A stretch of 48,560 bases of DNA from the NCBI GenBank assembly GCA_026391855.1, contig JAPLDE010000176.1:3138-51697 (forward strand), written 5' to 3'. Positions within the stretch are counted from its first letter, which is position 1. Every line of letters starts with the position of its first letter. Position numbers and translations under genes: made by a program. Positions 20,901 through 30,047 of the stretch are shown piece after piece. This DNA comes from Bacteroidota bacterium. GTDB lineage: Bacteria; Bacteroidota; Bacteroidia; Bacteroidales; CAIXZF01. The notes beneath the pieces are model-generated. The model worked only from the letters and a program-made list of their open reading frames with translations. It ran no database searches and was not told the origin of the DNA.

Positions 20901-20986
20901 ACGTCAGCAACCTCAATGAAGGTGTTTATATCCTTGAGATCAGCCACAGCAGCGGAAACATCAACAAGCGGTTTATCGTCCAATAA
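17903..20986 (+). CDS. Secreted M4 (thermolysin-family) metallopeptidase with PKD domains and T9SS sorting domain
   Basis: DICGHEITHGLTSF (HExxH), ESGALSEGYSDLFGTAIEHF, GGVHTNCGVLGYWFYL; PKD blocks YIWDFGDGWSSS and YNWDFGDGTTST; C-terminal LSPVPVNDRLQV...LNEGVYILEISHSSGNINKRFIVQ. Confidence 0.93.
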   Translation: MKKSLWFSLLLVLCALVAFPQQFTGREAKKRIPGADVIRVKTPNRIPDYIHLNPQACFPQDQLVNWLHQNLTIPADFSIIKMRTLPDDKGETHDRYRQSYQSVPVWDANFIVHQKNGKVYSMNGDLYSTITVGNQVLFTESEALEAALISYPSERYKWEIAGEEAMLKHITGNADATYFPKGQLLLFPVKSGETTVHRYAYLFNIYSDKPLKRAEVYVDAQTGELLFENNLIQDADVPGTAATRYSGEREIVADQFDPSFRLRETGRGQGIETYNLATGTDYGAAVDFTDTDNYWNNINPQMDEVATDAHWGAEMTYDYYNIKYSRNSIDGQGFKLVSFVHYDYQYANAFWDGERMTYGDGDADWTPLTALDICGHEITHGLTSFTANLIYQNESGALSEGYSDLFGTAIEHFARPDNANWEVGEDIGSAIRSLSDPGLYGNPDTYLGNNWATGGNDNGGVHTNCGVLGYWFYLVSVGGSGTNDNGDAYNVTGIGIDNAAKVAFRTLTAHLNQNSGYDDVRYYSILSTIELFGGCSPEVEAVTNALYAVGLGSAYTPDVVAAFDASATTFCTVPAEVYFTNNSVNGVNYIWDFGDGWSSSDLAPTHFYTAEGTFTVSLSVDGGPCGTDSIIKTDLIIVNPPDAPIVTSQDNNCTGPMSFTLTAYAGDSVKWFTTPAGGTAFFTGQVYTTPVLTQTAHYYVENQIIQPALYGGKPDNSGGGNNYNNWASHYLVFDALEDVTIKSVKVYAQGAGDRVIELRNSTGAVIQTANINIPNGESRIDLNFDVPQGNDYQLAGPINPDLFRNDNGCNYPYLIGSVVSINYSSATQDPTGYYYFFYDWEVQPASCISERKEISAFVNSGVPDAAFTYNGFALSVPFVNTTLDGNTYNWDFGDGTTSTLDNPVHEYAAPGQYPVKLVAYNTCGQDSTTHLVNVAIVGIDESAHNNNMVLSPVPVNDRLQVTYEGSPLQNAGINIYDILGKRVKHNALGETYGKWSQTIDVSNLNEGVYILEISHSSGNINKRFIVQ

Positions 20987-21002
20987 CGTATAATTGTAAT
21001 TG

Positions 21003-21857
21003 CTATACTATCCAGTCTGAAGGGGTATGATAGCGAACCAGGCCTTCGATCGGGGAAGCGAGTACCATTGATATTTCGATTCCCTGCTCGGAGGTTGCTG
21101 TTTTTAGCAGGTCCTGGAAATGGAAGGCAACGGAACCGGTGAACCCGATCGGAAGGACATGATGTTCCTTAAAAGCCAAGAGGTTCTTTACTACAAAATA
21201 CCTGAAGTTATTCAGGACCAGATTCCTGATAAACTCGTTTTCAATGTTTTGTTTAAGAAATAATGCAAAGCCTGCCGCCCATCGGTTGGGGTGGGGTTGC
21301 TGGTAAATGGCATCCAGGATGGTTGACGTTTCCAGTTGATAGCGTTTGTCAAAACTTTCTTTTATATCTGCCGGGAGTTCCTGCCTGATGTAAGCCCTGA
21401 GCAGGGTCAGGCCAAGAGAGGCCCCACTGCCTTCATCACCCAGAATATACCCCAGCGACGGAGGCTGTATCTCGATATTTCGTCCGCCATATAAACAAAG
21501 GTTGGCCCCTGTTCCTAAAATCCCGGCAATACCCCGCTGGTCAGCAAACAACGAACGGGCCGTCCCCAGAATATCAGGATATATCTCAATATCGGCCCGG
21601 GTAAAGTAATCCCTGAAAACATCCGACAATACATACTGCTTGCTTTCCCTGGCGCATCCCGCACCGTAAAAAATCAGCTGTTCCACTTTCTCCGGATACA
21701 TAAGGGGTAATAGTTCCTTTTGCAAAATGGTGTCAACTTTGTCGGCACCGACAAAATAGGGATTTAGTCCATCTGTCTGAATAGCAGTGCCTTGTAAGCC
21801 TTTTCGGATCAAATACCATTCGGTGGTCGAACTGCCGCTGTCTGCAATTAAAATCAT
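21003..21857 (-). CDS. BadF/BadG/BcrA/BcrD-type (N-acetylglucosamine kinase-like) ATPase
   Basis: MILIADSGSSTTEWYLI phosphate-1 motif; GILGTGANLCLYGG; LGYILGDEGSGASLG. Confidence 0.85.
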   Translation of the reverse strand: MILIADSGSSTTEWYLIRKGLQGTAIQTDGLNPYFVGADKVDTILQKELLPLMYPEKVEQLIFYGAGCARESKQYVLSDVFRDYFTRADIEIYPDILGTARSLFADQRGIAGILGTGANLCLYGGRNIEIQPPSLGYILGDEGSGASLGLTLLRAYIRQELPADIKESFDKRYQLETSTILDAIYQQPHPNRWAAGFALFLKQNIENEFIRNLVLNNFRYFVVKNLLAFKEHHVLPIGFTGSVAFHFQDLLKTATSEQGIEISMVLASPIEGLVRYHTPSDWIV

Positions 21858-21863
21858 AGTTGG

Positions 21864-22778
21864 TCAGTCTAGTCGGAATATTTTTCCTTCTTCAGCTAAT
21901 TGTGTCCCGGGAAAGATCTCACAGGCTTCCTGAAGAAGGATATCCAGCTGTTTGTAACGGGCTGAAAAATGACCCAGAAGAAGATGCCTGACCTGGGCCA
22001 GCTGAGCAATGCGGGCGGCATCTTTCGAGGTGGAATGTTGCTTTTCAAGGGCCAGCGCCTTGTCTTTATCAATAAAGGTAGATTCATGAAAAAGGTAATC
22101 AACACCCCGGATCAGCGGGACCAGGGGTTCATGGTAACCGGTATCACTGCAATAAGCGTATGATAAAGGGTCGGGCGGGGCAACGGTAAAATCTTTGTTC
22201 AGGAATACTCTCCCGTCATCCAGGGTAATGTCCTCCCCGTTCTTAAGCCTTGGCATGAGTTGATAAGGAATATCCACATTCTCAATAGCCGTTTTCTTGA
22301 TATTCCTTGGTTTGGGCTTTTCCCTGAATAAAAATCCGCAGGTGGGTATCCTGTGCAGAAGGGGCAGGGTAGAAACGCTTATTTGGTTATCCTCAAAAAG
22401 AATTTCCGGTGAGTCCGGATCAAAAAAATGATATTGGACAGGATATATTAATGTCGTCTGTGTGATCGTCAGCAGGAGATCAATGGCTTCCTTCAATGCC
22501 GGGATGCTGTATACAGTAACCGGTTTATCCCTGCCTAAAAGATGAAAGGTGGTCAACAACCCGATCAGTCCAAAAAAATGATCCCCATGAAGGTGACTGA
22601 TAAAAATATGGTTAATTTTCCTGAAGTGAGCCTTAAACCGCCGAAGCTGCATTTGCGTTCCTTCGGCACAGTCAATCAGAAAGAGGTGTTGCCCGGTATC
22701 CAGTAACTGTGCGCTCGAATGCCGCTCACTGGTGGGTGCAGCGGCATTGCTTCCCAGAATGGTTAATGTAAACGACAT
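21864..22778 (-). CDS. rnz: Ribonuclease Z
   Basis: MSFTLTILGSNAAAPTSERHSSAQLL; ISHLHGDHFFGLIGLL metallo-beta-lactamase motif; HESTFIDKDKALALEKQHSTSKDAA; LLLGHFSARY. The ORF is open from 22787. Confidence 0.95.
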   Translation of the reverse strand: MSFTLTILGSNAAAPTSERHSSAQLLDTGQHLFLIDCAEGTQMQLRRFKAHFRKINHIFISHLHGDHFFGLIGLLTTFHLLGRDKPVTVYSIPALKEAIDLLLTITQTTLIYPVQYHFFDPDSPEILFEDNQISVSTLPLLHRIPTCGFLFREKPKPRNIKKTAIENVDIPYQLMPRLKNGEDITLDDGRVFLNKDFTVAPPDPLSYAYCSDTGYHEPLVPLIRGVDYLFHESTFIDKDKALALEKQHSTSKDAARIAQLAQVRHLLLGHFSARYKQLDILLQEACEIFPGTQLAEEGKIFRLD

Positions 22779-22863
22779 GATCGCCAAAGATAATTTAAAA
22801 CCTTTTCAAATAAGTAATTAAGTTCATGAATGTTAAAAATAGCATGTATCTTTATCGGAAATT

Positions 22864-23277
22864 TTGTTACCAATGGCCAGGATCGTCAGTTTTTCAGAGG
22901 CTGTTTCCATTGGCATTCATAGCATGGTGTTGATTGCCAGGGAATCTGAAGCTTTGAATGTTATAAAGATTGCCGAAGCAACCGGAGCATCTAAACATCA
23001 CGTTGCCAAAGTCTTGCAACGACTTGTAAAAGACAATTTTCTGATGTCTACCCGTGGACCAAGCGGTGGCTTCCTGCTGAAAAAACCTGCCGATCAGATC
23101 ACCCTGCTCGATGTATTTGAGTCTATCGATGGTGAGATCACTATCGAAAAATGTCCGATGGACAATTCGATCTGTGCTTTTAACAAATGTCTGATGGGGA
23201 ACCTGGTAGCCAACGTAACCGCTCAAATGCGTGATTACCTTGGAACCCAAAAACTTTCAGATTACCTTAAACAATAA
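22864..23277 (+). CDS. Rrf2-family transcriptional regulator
   Basis: IAEATGASKHHVAKVLQRLVKDNFLMSTRGPSGGFLL; C-terminal cysteines CPMDNSICAFNKC. Confidence 0.9.
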   Translation: MLPMARIVSFSEAVSIGIHSMVLIARESEALNVIKIAEATGASKHHVAKVLQRLVKDNFLMSTRGPSGGFLLKKPADQITLLDVFESIDGEITIEKCPMDNSICAFNKCLMGNLVANVTAQMRDYLGTQKLSDYLKQ

Positions 23278-23314
23278 ATCTGAAAATAAACCCTGGTAAT
23301 CAAATTATTATTTG

Positions 23315-23322
23315 TATATTTG
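23315..23322 (+). promoter_or_regulatory. Candidate Bacteroidetes -7 promoter element
   Basis: TATATTTG upstream of the 4Fe-4S protein gene. Confidence 0.35.
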
Positions 23323-23453
23323 CGTAATCAAATACCTAATTACTTAAATGGAATATTCAATATCATTCATGTCCCAGAAGCTGCGTTAATACCAATTCAT
23401 AGCCATGTTGGGGTAACGGAGAACAGCGGACAGATGAATGGCAATACCAGCCT

Positions 23454-24332
23454 ATGAAAAGAAATATTATACACATTGATGAAGTAACCTGCAATGGTTG
23501 TGGGTTATGCATCCCGAACTGCCACGAAGGAGCGCTGCAGATCATTGACGGAAAGGCAAGACTGATCAGCGATCTGTTTTGTGACGGGTTGGGGGCCTGT
23601 ATTGGTCATTGCCCGCAGGAAGCCATTACCATTGAAGAAAGGGAAGCTGAGCCCTATAACGAGCGGCTCGTAATGGAAAGGATAGCTGCTCAGGGTCGTA
23701 ACACTATTCTGGCTCACCTTGCCCATCTGAAAGAACATAATGAACAGGTGTACCTTAAGGAAGCCGTTGATTATATTCTGGAAAACAATATTGATATGAG
23801 CGAACCTATAAGAAACATAAGGATGGAGGAACCCTCACATGACCATACTCCGGCCTGTGGCTGCAGCGGTTCTGCCATGCAGGATTTCCTGAACACTGAA
23901 ACCCTGCAGGGAGAAACCAAGGCTTCAGATGTAGTCACCGAAACTCCCTCAGAATTAACACATTGGCCTATTCAACTTCATTTGTTGAACCCGGCAGCCG
24001 GTTATCTCCGCGAATCGGACCTTCTCCTGGCATCCGACTGCTCCTCCTTTACAATGGGTAATTTTCACCAGCGGTTTATCAGGGGGAAAACCCTGGCTAT
24101 CGCCTGCCCAAAACTTGACCAGGGTAAGGATATCTATATCGATAAACTGGCCTCTATGATCCGCGACTCTAAGGTGAAATCAATCACCGTTGTTATGATG
24201 GAAGTGCCCTGCTGCGGCGGACTTTCAACCCTTGTACAGCAAGCCATGCAGAAAGCAGGACGGACCATCCCGGTGAAAGACGTGATCATGAGCATACGGG
24301 GTGACATTCTTAAAGAAATGATCAGGAACTGA
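23454..24332 (+). CDS. 4Fe-4S ferredoxin-type iron-sulfur protein
   Basis: DEVTCNGCGLCIPNCHEGAL and DLFCDGLGACIGHCPQEA cluster-binding motifs; further Cys-rich segments PACGCSGS and VPCCGGL. Confidence 0.85.
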   Translation: MKRNIIHIDEVTCNGCGLCIPNCHEGALQIIDGKARLISDLFCDGLGACIGHCPQEAITIEEREAEPYNERLVMERIAAQGRNTILAHLAHLKEHNEQVYLKEAVDYILENNIDMSEPIRNIRMEEPSHDHTPACGCSGSAMQDFLNTETLQGETKASDVVTETPSELTHWPIQLHLLNPAAGYLRESDLLLASDCSSFTMGNFHQRFIRGKTLAIACPKLDQGKDIYIDKLASMIRDSKVKSITVVMMEVPCCGGLSTLVQQAMQKAGRTIPVKDVIMSIRGDILKEMIRN

Positions 24333-24366
24333 GCTTTCCCCTTTAATATTTTCTATTTTTGATCAT

Positions 24367-24394
24367 TGTCAATTGTCAATTGTCAATTATCAAT
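24367..24394. repeat. Heptamer tandem repeat, 4 copies
   Basis: TGTCAAT TGTCAAT TGTCAAT TATCAAT. Confidence 0.9.
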
Positions 24395-24404
24395 TCATAA
24401 TCTT

Positions 24405-25391
24405 ATGGTTGATTTATCTGCAAAATATATGGGTTTTTCACTGAAGAACCCACTCATTGCCGGAAGTTCAGGACTTACCAATTCTGTTGGCTCAATAAAA
24501 CAGCTTGAAAAACAAGGCATTGCAGCAGTTGTTCTGAAGTCGCTCTTCGAGGAAGAACTGGTATGCCAGATTCCCAGCGATAAAGACAGTCACTATCCTT
24601 ACCAAAAAACGAAGGATTACGTGGCCCATCAGTCAAAATATTCCAGTATTGAGGAGTATATCAGGCTGATCGAAGAGGCTAAAAAATCAGTCAGCATTCC
24701 GGTGATTGCAAGTATTAACTGCATTTCTGCCTACGAATGGACTTCTTTTTCAAAAAGGATAGAAGCGGCCGGGGCAGATGCCTTGGAACTCAATATTTTC
24801 GTAATGCCTTCAGACCCTATGATGGGGAGTTCCGATTGTGAAAAGGTTTATTTTGAGGTACTTACTGAGGTTAGAAGAAAAATAAAGATCCCCATTGCCG
24901 TTAAGATCAGCCCTTATTTTTCCGGTATGACCAAGATGGCTATGAAATTGTCATGGACAGGCATTAACGGTCTTGTCCTTTTTAACCGTTTTTATTCACC
25001 CGATATTGATATAGAAACGATTAAAACAGTGCCCGGTAAATTGCTTAGTTCTCCGGATGAAATTTTGAATTCATTACGTTGGGTGGCCCTTCTTTCCGAC
25101 AGGGTGTTGTCAGATATTGCCGGATCTACCGGGGCTCATGATGCTGCCGGTGTCATCAAGTATCTGTTGGCGGGTGCAAGGGCTGTTCAGCTTACCTCCA
25201 CCTTGTATAAAAACGGTTTCGAACAGATTGGAATCATTCTGAATGATCTTTCAGCATGGATGGAACGACATCATTTTGAGACGATTCCGGAATTTTTGGG
25301 AAGCCTGAGCCTGAAAAAATCGGAAGACCCGGCAGATTACGAAAGGTTTCAGTACATAAAAACCATTGGCCCTCCCGACAAGGCTGAATGA
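24405..25391 (+). CDS. Dihydroorotate dehydrogenase-like protein
   Basis: MVDLSAKYMGFSLKNPLIAGSSGLTNS; PVIASINCIS; AGADALELNIFVMPSD; IPIAVKISPYFSGM; FMN-barrel-like. The upstream extension from 24366 is repeat translation. Confidence 0.8.
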   Translation: MVDLSAKYMGFSLKNPLIAGSSGLTNSVGSIKQLEKQGIAAVVLKSLFEEELVCQIPSDKDSHYPYQKTKDYVAHQSKYSSIEEYIRLIEEAKKSVSIPVIASINCISAYEWTSFSKRIEAAGADALELNIFVMPSDPMMGSSDCEKVYFEVLTEVRRKIKIPIAVKISPYFSGMTKMAMKLSWTGINGLVLFNRFYSPDIDIETIKTVPGKLLSSPDEILNSLRWVALLSDRVLSDIAGSTGAHDAAGVIKYLLAGARAVQLTSTLYKNGFEQIGIILNDLSAWMERHHFETIPEFLGSLSLKKSEDPADYERFQYIKTIGPPDKAE

Positions 25392-25427
25392 TTCCTGCTA
25401 ACTTTACCATTTAATCATTAAGCTGTT

Positions 25428-26654
25428 GTGTTGCCACATTTGTTAGTAGCCATTCCCCTGATGGACGAATGGGACGACTTGCCTTCCTTATTGACTGACC
25501 TGGAGAACCAGCGGTACAAACATTTCTCCGTGGTGGTTTGTGTGAACCAACCGGAAGAATATCGGAACCTGCCTGAAAAACGCCGGGTTTGTGAAAACAA
25601 TGCCCTTACCCTTGATTTACTTGGGAATTACAAAGGATTACCAATCAGTGTTATCGATCGTTCAAGCTGTGGCAAGGGATGGACAGGAAAAAAACACGGG
25701 GTAGGCTGGGCCAGGCGGACTGCGATGGATGAGTGCATTAAAGGAGCTGAGGATCAGGACGTTATTATTAGTCTGGACGGAGATACGCGGTTTGGGAAGG
25801 ATTATTTTCTTTCCGTTGCAGAAACTTTTTCTGCCTGTCCCCGGGCTGTAGCCCAGGCTGTACCTTATTACCATTCCCTGACCGGTGACGGGGCGACAGA
25901 CCGTATCATGCTGCGATATGAACTATATATGCGGTATTATTCACTGAACCTGTGGAGAATAGGTTCGCCTTACAGCTTCACAGCCCTGGGTTCCGCCATG
26001 GCGGTTACTGTCAGGTCTTACAAGGCAATCGGTGGAATTACCCCTAACAAAAGCGGTGAAGATTTCTATTTTCTGCAGAAACTGAGAAAATACGGTGAAC
26101 TCCTTTACTGGAACAGGGAGAAGGTTTACCCGTCAGCCAGGTTTTCCGACAGGGTCTTTTTTGGTACGGGACCGGCCATGATAAAGGGAAGGGAAAACGA
26201 CTGGTCAAGTTATCCTTTCTATCCCACCAGTCATTTTGACGAGGTTTGGGAAACAATGAACAGTTTCTCAAAATTGTTTGCGGAACGTATTCCAACACCC
26301 ATGGACAGCTTTTTAAAAGAGACATTCAGGGAGGATGATTTATGGCAACCCCTTCGTGAAAATAATCCGTTACCGGAAAGGTTCATCCGTGCCTGTCATG
26401 AAAAGGTGGATGCCCTTCGTATCCTTCAATACATGAAATCCAGGAATATTTCGGGGAATAAAAATGATGAAGAAAATCTTATTCAATTTATTCAAAATCA
26501 ATATGATAGATTAACCTGGCCCATACTGGCCGATAAAGGATCCTTTTCTTTTTCTGATGCTGCCGTGGAAGAACTGAATGAAATGAGGGATTTTCTTGTA
26601 GCCCGCGAAGATGAATTACAACAACAACATTACCTTAATTTTAATAAGAAATGA
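25428..26654 (+). CDS. Family 2-type glycosyltransferase
   Basis: LLVAIPLMDEWDDLPSLLTDLENQ; DVIISLDGDTRFGKDY; GEDFYFLQKLRKYG. Confidence 0.75.
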   Translation: MLPHLLVAIPLMDEWDDLPSLLTDLENQRYKHFSVVVCVNQPEEYRNLPEKRRVCENNALTLDLLGNYKGLPISVIDRSSCGKGWTGKKHGVGWARRTAMDECIKGAEDQDVIISLDGDTRFGKDYFLSVAETFSACPRAVAQAVPYYHSLTGDGATDRIMLRYELYMRYYSLNLWRIGSPYSFTALGSAMAVTVRSYKAIGGITPNKSGEDFYFLQKLRKYGELLYWNREKVYPSARFSDRVFFGTGPAMIKGRENDWSSYPFYPTSHFDEVWETMNSFSKLFAERIPTPMDSFLKETFREDDLWQPLRENNPLPERFIRACHEKVDALRILQYMKSRNISGNKNDEENLIQFIQNQYDRLTWPILADKGSFSFSDAAVEELNEMRDFLVAREDELQQQHYLNFNKK

Positions 26655-27550
26655 TTACCATACTCGGTCCCACCGCTTCCGGAAAAACCTCCCTGGCTGT
26701 CCACCTGGCTTACCGCATCAACGGAGAAGTGATCAGTGCCGACTCCCGGCAAGTGTACCGGGAAATGACTATCGGAACAGGTAAGGATTTAAGTGATTAT
26801 ATTATTGAAGGTCAACAAATTCCGTATCACCTTGTAGATATCTGTGAACCTGGCGAAGAATACAATTTGTTCCGTTTTCTGAATGATTTCAGGAAAGTTT
26901 TCCGGGAAATTACGGAAAGAAATAAGGAGGTCATTCTCTGTGGCGGGTCAGGAATGTATATTGAAGGTGTCCTTCGCGGGTATAATCTGGTAGAAGTTCC
27001 TCTAAACCAGGAATTTCGTAATGACCTGGATAAGATGGACATCGCCGGGCTCACCGACCTGCTCCGTTCCCTGGGGCCTCTTCATGCAACAACCGATATT
27101 GTCGACAGGGAGAGGCTCGTTAAAGCGATTGAACAAAGAGTATTTTACCGTGATCACCATATACCGCTTCAGGAAGAAGAGATTGATTCCATCGTTTTCG
27201 GGATTTCCTATCCCCGTGAAATACAAAGGCAAAAGATCACCGAAAGGCTGAATCAGCGGCTCAGGGAAGGAATGATAGAGGAAGTAGCCTTGTTGATAGA
27301 AAAAGGGGTGGATGTTAAACAATTAATGGCGTATGGGTTGGAATATAAATGGATCGCGATGTTCCTGACCGGGCAATGCTCAAGGGAAACCATGGTAAGA
27401 TCGCTAAACACTGCTATTCATCAGTTTTCCAAACGACAAATGACCTGGTTCCGGAAGATGGAAAGGAATAGGATCAATATACAATGGATTGATGCAAGGC
27501 TGAGTTTGGAAAATAAGTTAAATATTTTATTGACAAGATTAAACAAATGA
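26651..27550 (+). CDS. miaA: tRNA dimethylallyltransferase
   Basis: MITILGPTASGKTSLAVHLAYRINGEVISADSRQVYREMTIGTGK; LCGGSGMYIEGVL; 4-nt overlap with the upstream glycosyltransferase gene. Confidence 0.93.
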   Translation: MITILGPTASGKTSLAVHLAYRINGEVISADSRQVYREMTIGTGKDLSDYIIEGQQIPYHLVDICEPGEEYNLFRFLNDFRKVFREITERNKEVILCGGSGMYIEGVLRGYNLVEVPLNQEFRNDLDKMDIAGLTDLLRSLGPLHATTDIVDRERLVKAIEQRVFYRDHHIPLQEEEIDSIVFGISYPREIQRQKITERLNQRLREGMIEEVALLIEKGVDVKQLMAYGLEYKWIAMFLTGQCSRETMVRSLNTAIHQFSKRQMTWFRKMERNRINIQWIDARLSLENKLNILLTRLNK

Positions 27551-27601
27551 ATATAGATTACTGTTTACATGTATATTTTTCAAAGACACGACAATTTGTA
27601 G

Positions 27602-27621
27602 GGACAGGATATATCCTGTCC
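27602..27621. repeat. 20-bp perfect palindrome
   Basis: GGACAGGATATATCCTGTCC between miaA and the TonB-dependent receptor gene, followed by tttct. Confidence 0.9.
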
Positions 27622-27650
27622 TTTCTATAAAATTAATAGAAAAAAGATGA

Positions 27651-30047
27651 ATGTATCTTAAATATCTGATATTCAATTTGTTATTTATATTATTGACATT
27701 CCCGGTTTGGTCCCAGAACGGCATTATCAAAGGGAGAGTCTATAACTCAAGAAATAACGAAGCCATCCCTTTTGCGAACATTATAATAAATGGTATCCTC
27801 AACGTGGGGACCACCTCTGACATAAACGGAAACTATGCTATCAACGGAGTATCATCCGGTTATACCAGCCTGGTGGCTTCTTCTGTCGGATTCGAAAAGC
27901 ATGTGACGGAGGATTTTATGGTTACCAATGTGCATCCTGTCATTATTGATATTCCCTTAACTGAGGTTTCCATTAAACTGAAGGAGGTGGAGATCAAGGC
28001 TTCGCCCTTTGTCAGGAATGCGGAGAGCCCTGTTTCTGTTCAGACCCTTTCCATTCAGGAGATAGAGAAAAACCCGGGAGCCAACCGTGATATATCGAAA
28101 GTGATCCAGGCATTGCCAGGCGTTTCTTATGCTGCCTCGTTCAGGAATGATGTCATTGTAAGGGGAGGGGGACCCGGCGAGAACAGGTTTTACCTGGACG
28201 GAGTTGAAATACCCAATCTTAACCATTTTGCCACCCAGGGTGCTTCCGGAGGACCTGTAGGTATTATCAATTCAGATTTCATCCGGGAAGTGGATTTCTA
28301 TGCAGGTGCCTTCCCGGCCGACAGGGGAAATGCCCTGAGTTCGGTGATCGAGTTCCGCCAGGTGGATGGGAACAATGAACGCTGGAGTGTTAATTCCTCT
28401 GTCGGGGCTTCCGACCTTGCATTAACGTTGGAAGGACCGGCAAGTCGTAGCTCCAGCCTGTTGTTCTCTGTCAGAAGGTCCTACCTTCAATTCCTTTTTT
28501 CAGCTCTTAAGCTTCCTTTTCTGCCCACTTACAACGATTACCAGTTGAAATATAAATGGAAGATTGATAACCGCAATCAGTTTACCCTGATCAGTATCGG
28601 AGCTCTTGATAAAAGCAGGCTGAACACCTCGATCAAAAACCCTGATGAATCACAGCGGTATATCCTTGGTTATCTTCCCGTTAATGATCAGTGGAGCTAT
28701 ACCATAGGCGGGGTTTACCGGCATTTCAGGGCCAATGGATCGGATCTGTGGGTGGTAAGCCGTAATATGTTTAAGAACCGGGCTTATAAATACATGGATA
28801 ATATTGAAGTGCCTGAAAATAAGATACTTGACTATACATCGGTGGAAACTGAAAATAAGTTCAGGGTGGAAGCGGTCAGGAACACCGGTGATTTCAAGAT
28901 CACGGCAGGTGCCAGCGCAGAGTATGCTAAATACACGAACCAGACATTTCAGAAAGTTTTTTCGGGCCAGGTGCCAATAACCATTCTTTATGATTCTTTC
29001 CTTGATCTTTGGAAATACGGGATCTTTGGCAGCATAACGCGTTCAGTGGCCGCCGACAGGTTAGCGCTCTCACTGGGTATAAGGACCGATGCCAACAACT
29101 ATTCTTCAAGGATGGACAATCCACTGGATCAGCTTTCTCCCAGGTTTTCAGCCTCTTATTCACTTCTTCCTCAATGGTATCTGAATTTTAATGTTGGAAG
29201 GTATTACCAGTTACCCCCTTACACTACCCTTGGTTACAGGAATAACGCCGGAGAACTTGTCAATAAAAATAACGGACTGAGGTATATCGGTGCCGATCAT
29301 TTTGTTACCGGGGTTGAGTACCGTCCTGATGATAAGTCGAAAATAACCCTGGAAGGATTTTACAAACTTTATCATGCCTATCCGTTGTCTGCCGTTGATG
29401 CCGTTTCATTGGCCAGCAAAGGAGCCGATTTTACCACTTACGGCGACGAGGAAGTGTTCTCCTCATCCAGGGGACGGACGTATGGGCTGGAGTTTCTTTT
29501 CAGGGATAAAGACCTGAAACACTGGAATATACTTTCTTCATTAACCTTTGTCAGGAGTGAGTTTACCGATGCATCCGGACAATTTCTTCCCTCTACCTGG
29601 GATAACAAGATTATTTTCAACATGACATTGTCCCGGAAACTAGGCCATAACTGGGATGTCGGGCTGAAATGGAGATACCTGGGCAGTTCTCCGTATACTC
29701 CTTATGATCTTTCGAAATCTGCCATCGTTGCTGCCTGGGATGCCCGTAACCAGGGATATCTGGATTATTCCCGTTTTAACTCTTTGAGACTCAGGGCTTT
29801 TCATCAGCTGGATATAAGGGTTGATAAGGCCTGGTACTTCAGTAAATGGACTTTTATGGTATACCTTGATATTCAGAATCTCTATAACTTTAAGTCGGAT
29901 CAGCCGGATTTCCTGGTAAACTATGACGGCAACGGGGAAATTGAAAAGTATACCAGTACCGACGGGATTGAAAGATACAGGTTGAGAGCCATTCACAATA
30001 CCTCTGGTACGATCCTGCCAACCTTGGGGATCAAGATTGAAATTTAA
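27651..30047 (+). CDS. TonB-dependent receptor with N-terminal carboxypeptidase-D-like regulatory domain
   Basis: Signal peptide; IIKGRVYNSRNNEAIPFANIIING...VGTTSDINGNY; plug domain VSVQTLSIQEIEKNPGANRDISKVIQALPGV...DVIVRGGGPGENRFYLDGVEI. Confidence 0.92.
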   Translation: MYLKYLIFNLLFILLTFPVWSQNGIIKGRVYNSRNNEAIPFANIIINGILNVGTTSDINGNYAINGVSSGYTSLVASSVGFEKHVTEDFMVTNVHPVIIDIPLTEVSIKLKEVEIKASPFVRNAESPVSVQTLSIQEIEKNPGANRDISKVIQALPGVSYAASFRNDVIVRGGGPGENRFYLDGVEIPNLNHFATQGASGGPVGIINSDFIREVDFYAGAFPADRGNALSSVIEFRQVDGNNERWSVNSSVGASDLALTLEGPASRSSSLLFSVRRSYLQFLFSALKLPFLPTYNDYQLKYKWKIDNRNQFTLISIGALDKSRLNTSIKNPDESQRYILGYLPVNDQWSYTIGGVYRHFRANGSDLWVVSRNMFKNRAYKYMDNIEVPENKILDYTSVETENKFRVEAVRNTGDFKITAGASAEYAKYTNQTFQKVFSGQVPITILYDSFLDLWKYGIFGSITRSVAADRLALSLGIRTDANNYSSRMDNPLDQLSPRFSASYSLLPQWYLNFNVGRYYQLPPYTTLGYRNNAGELVNKNNGLRYIGADHFVTGVEYRPDDKSKITLEGFYKLYHAYPLSAVDAVSLASKGADFTTYGDEEVFSSSRGRTYGLEFLFRDKDLKHWNILSSLTFVRSEFTDASGQFLPSTWDNKIIFNMTLSRKLGHNWDVGLKWRYLGSSPYTPYDLSKSAIVAAWDARNQGYLDYSRFNSLRLRAFHQLDIRVDKAWYFSKWTFMVYLDIQNLYNFKSDQPDFLVNYDGNGEIEKYTSTDGIERYRLRAIHNTSGTILPTLGIKIEI

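Noticed and set aside
24366-24404. N-terminal extension MSIVNCQLSIHNL of the DHOD-like ORF
   Set aside because: It is the translation of the TGTCAAT heptamer repeat; the start at 24405 fits the family better.
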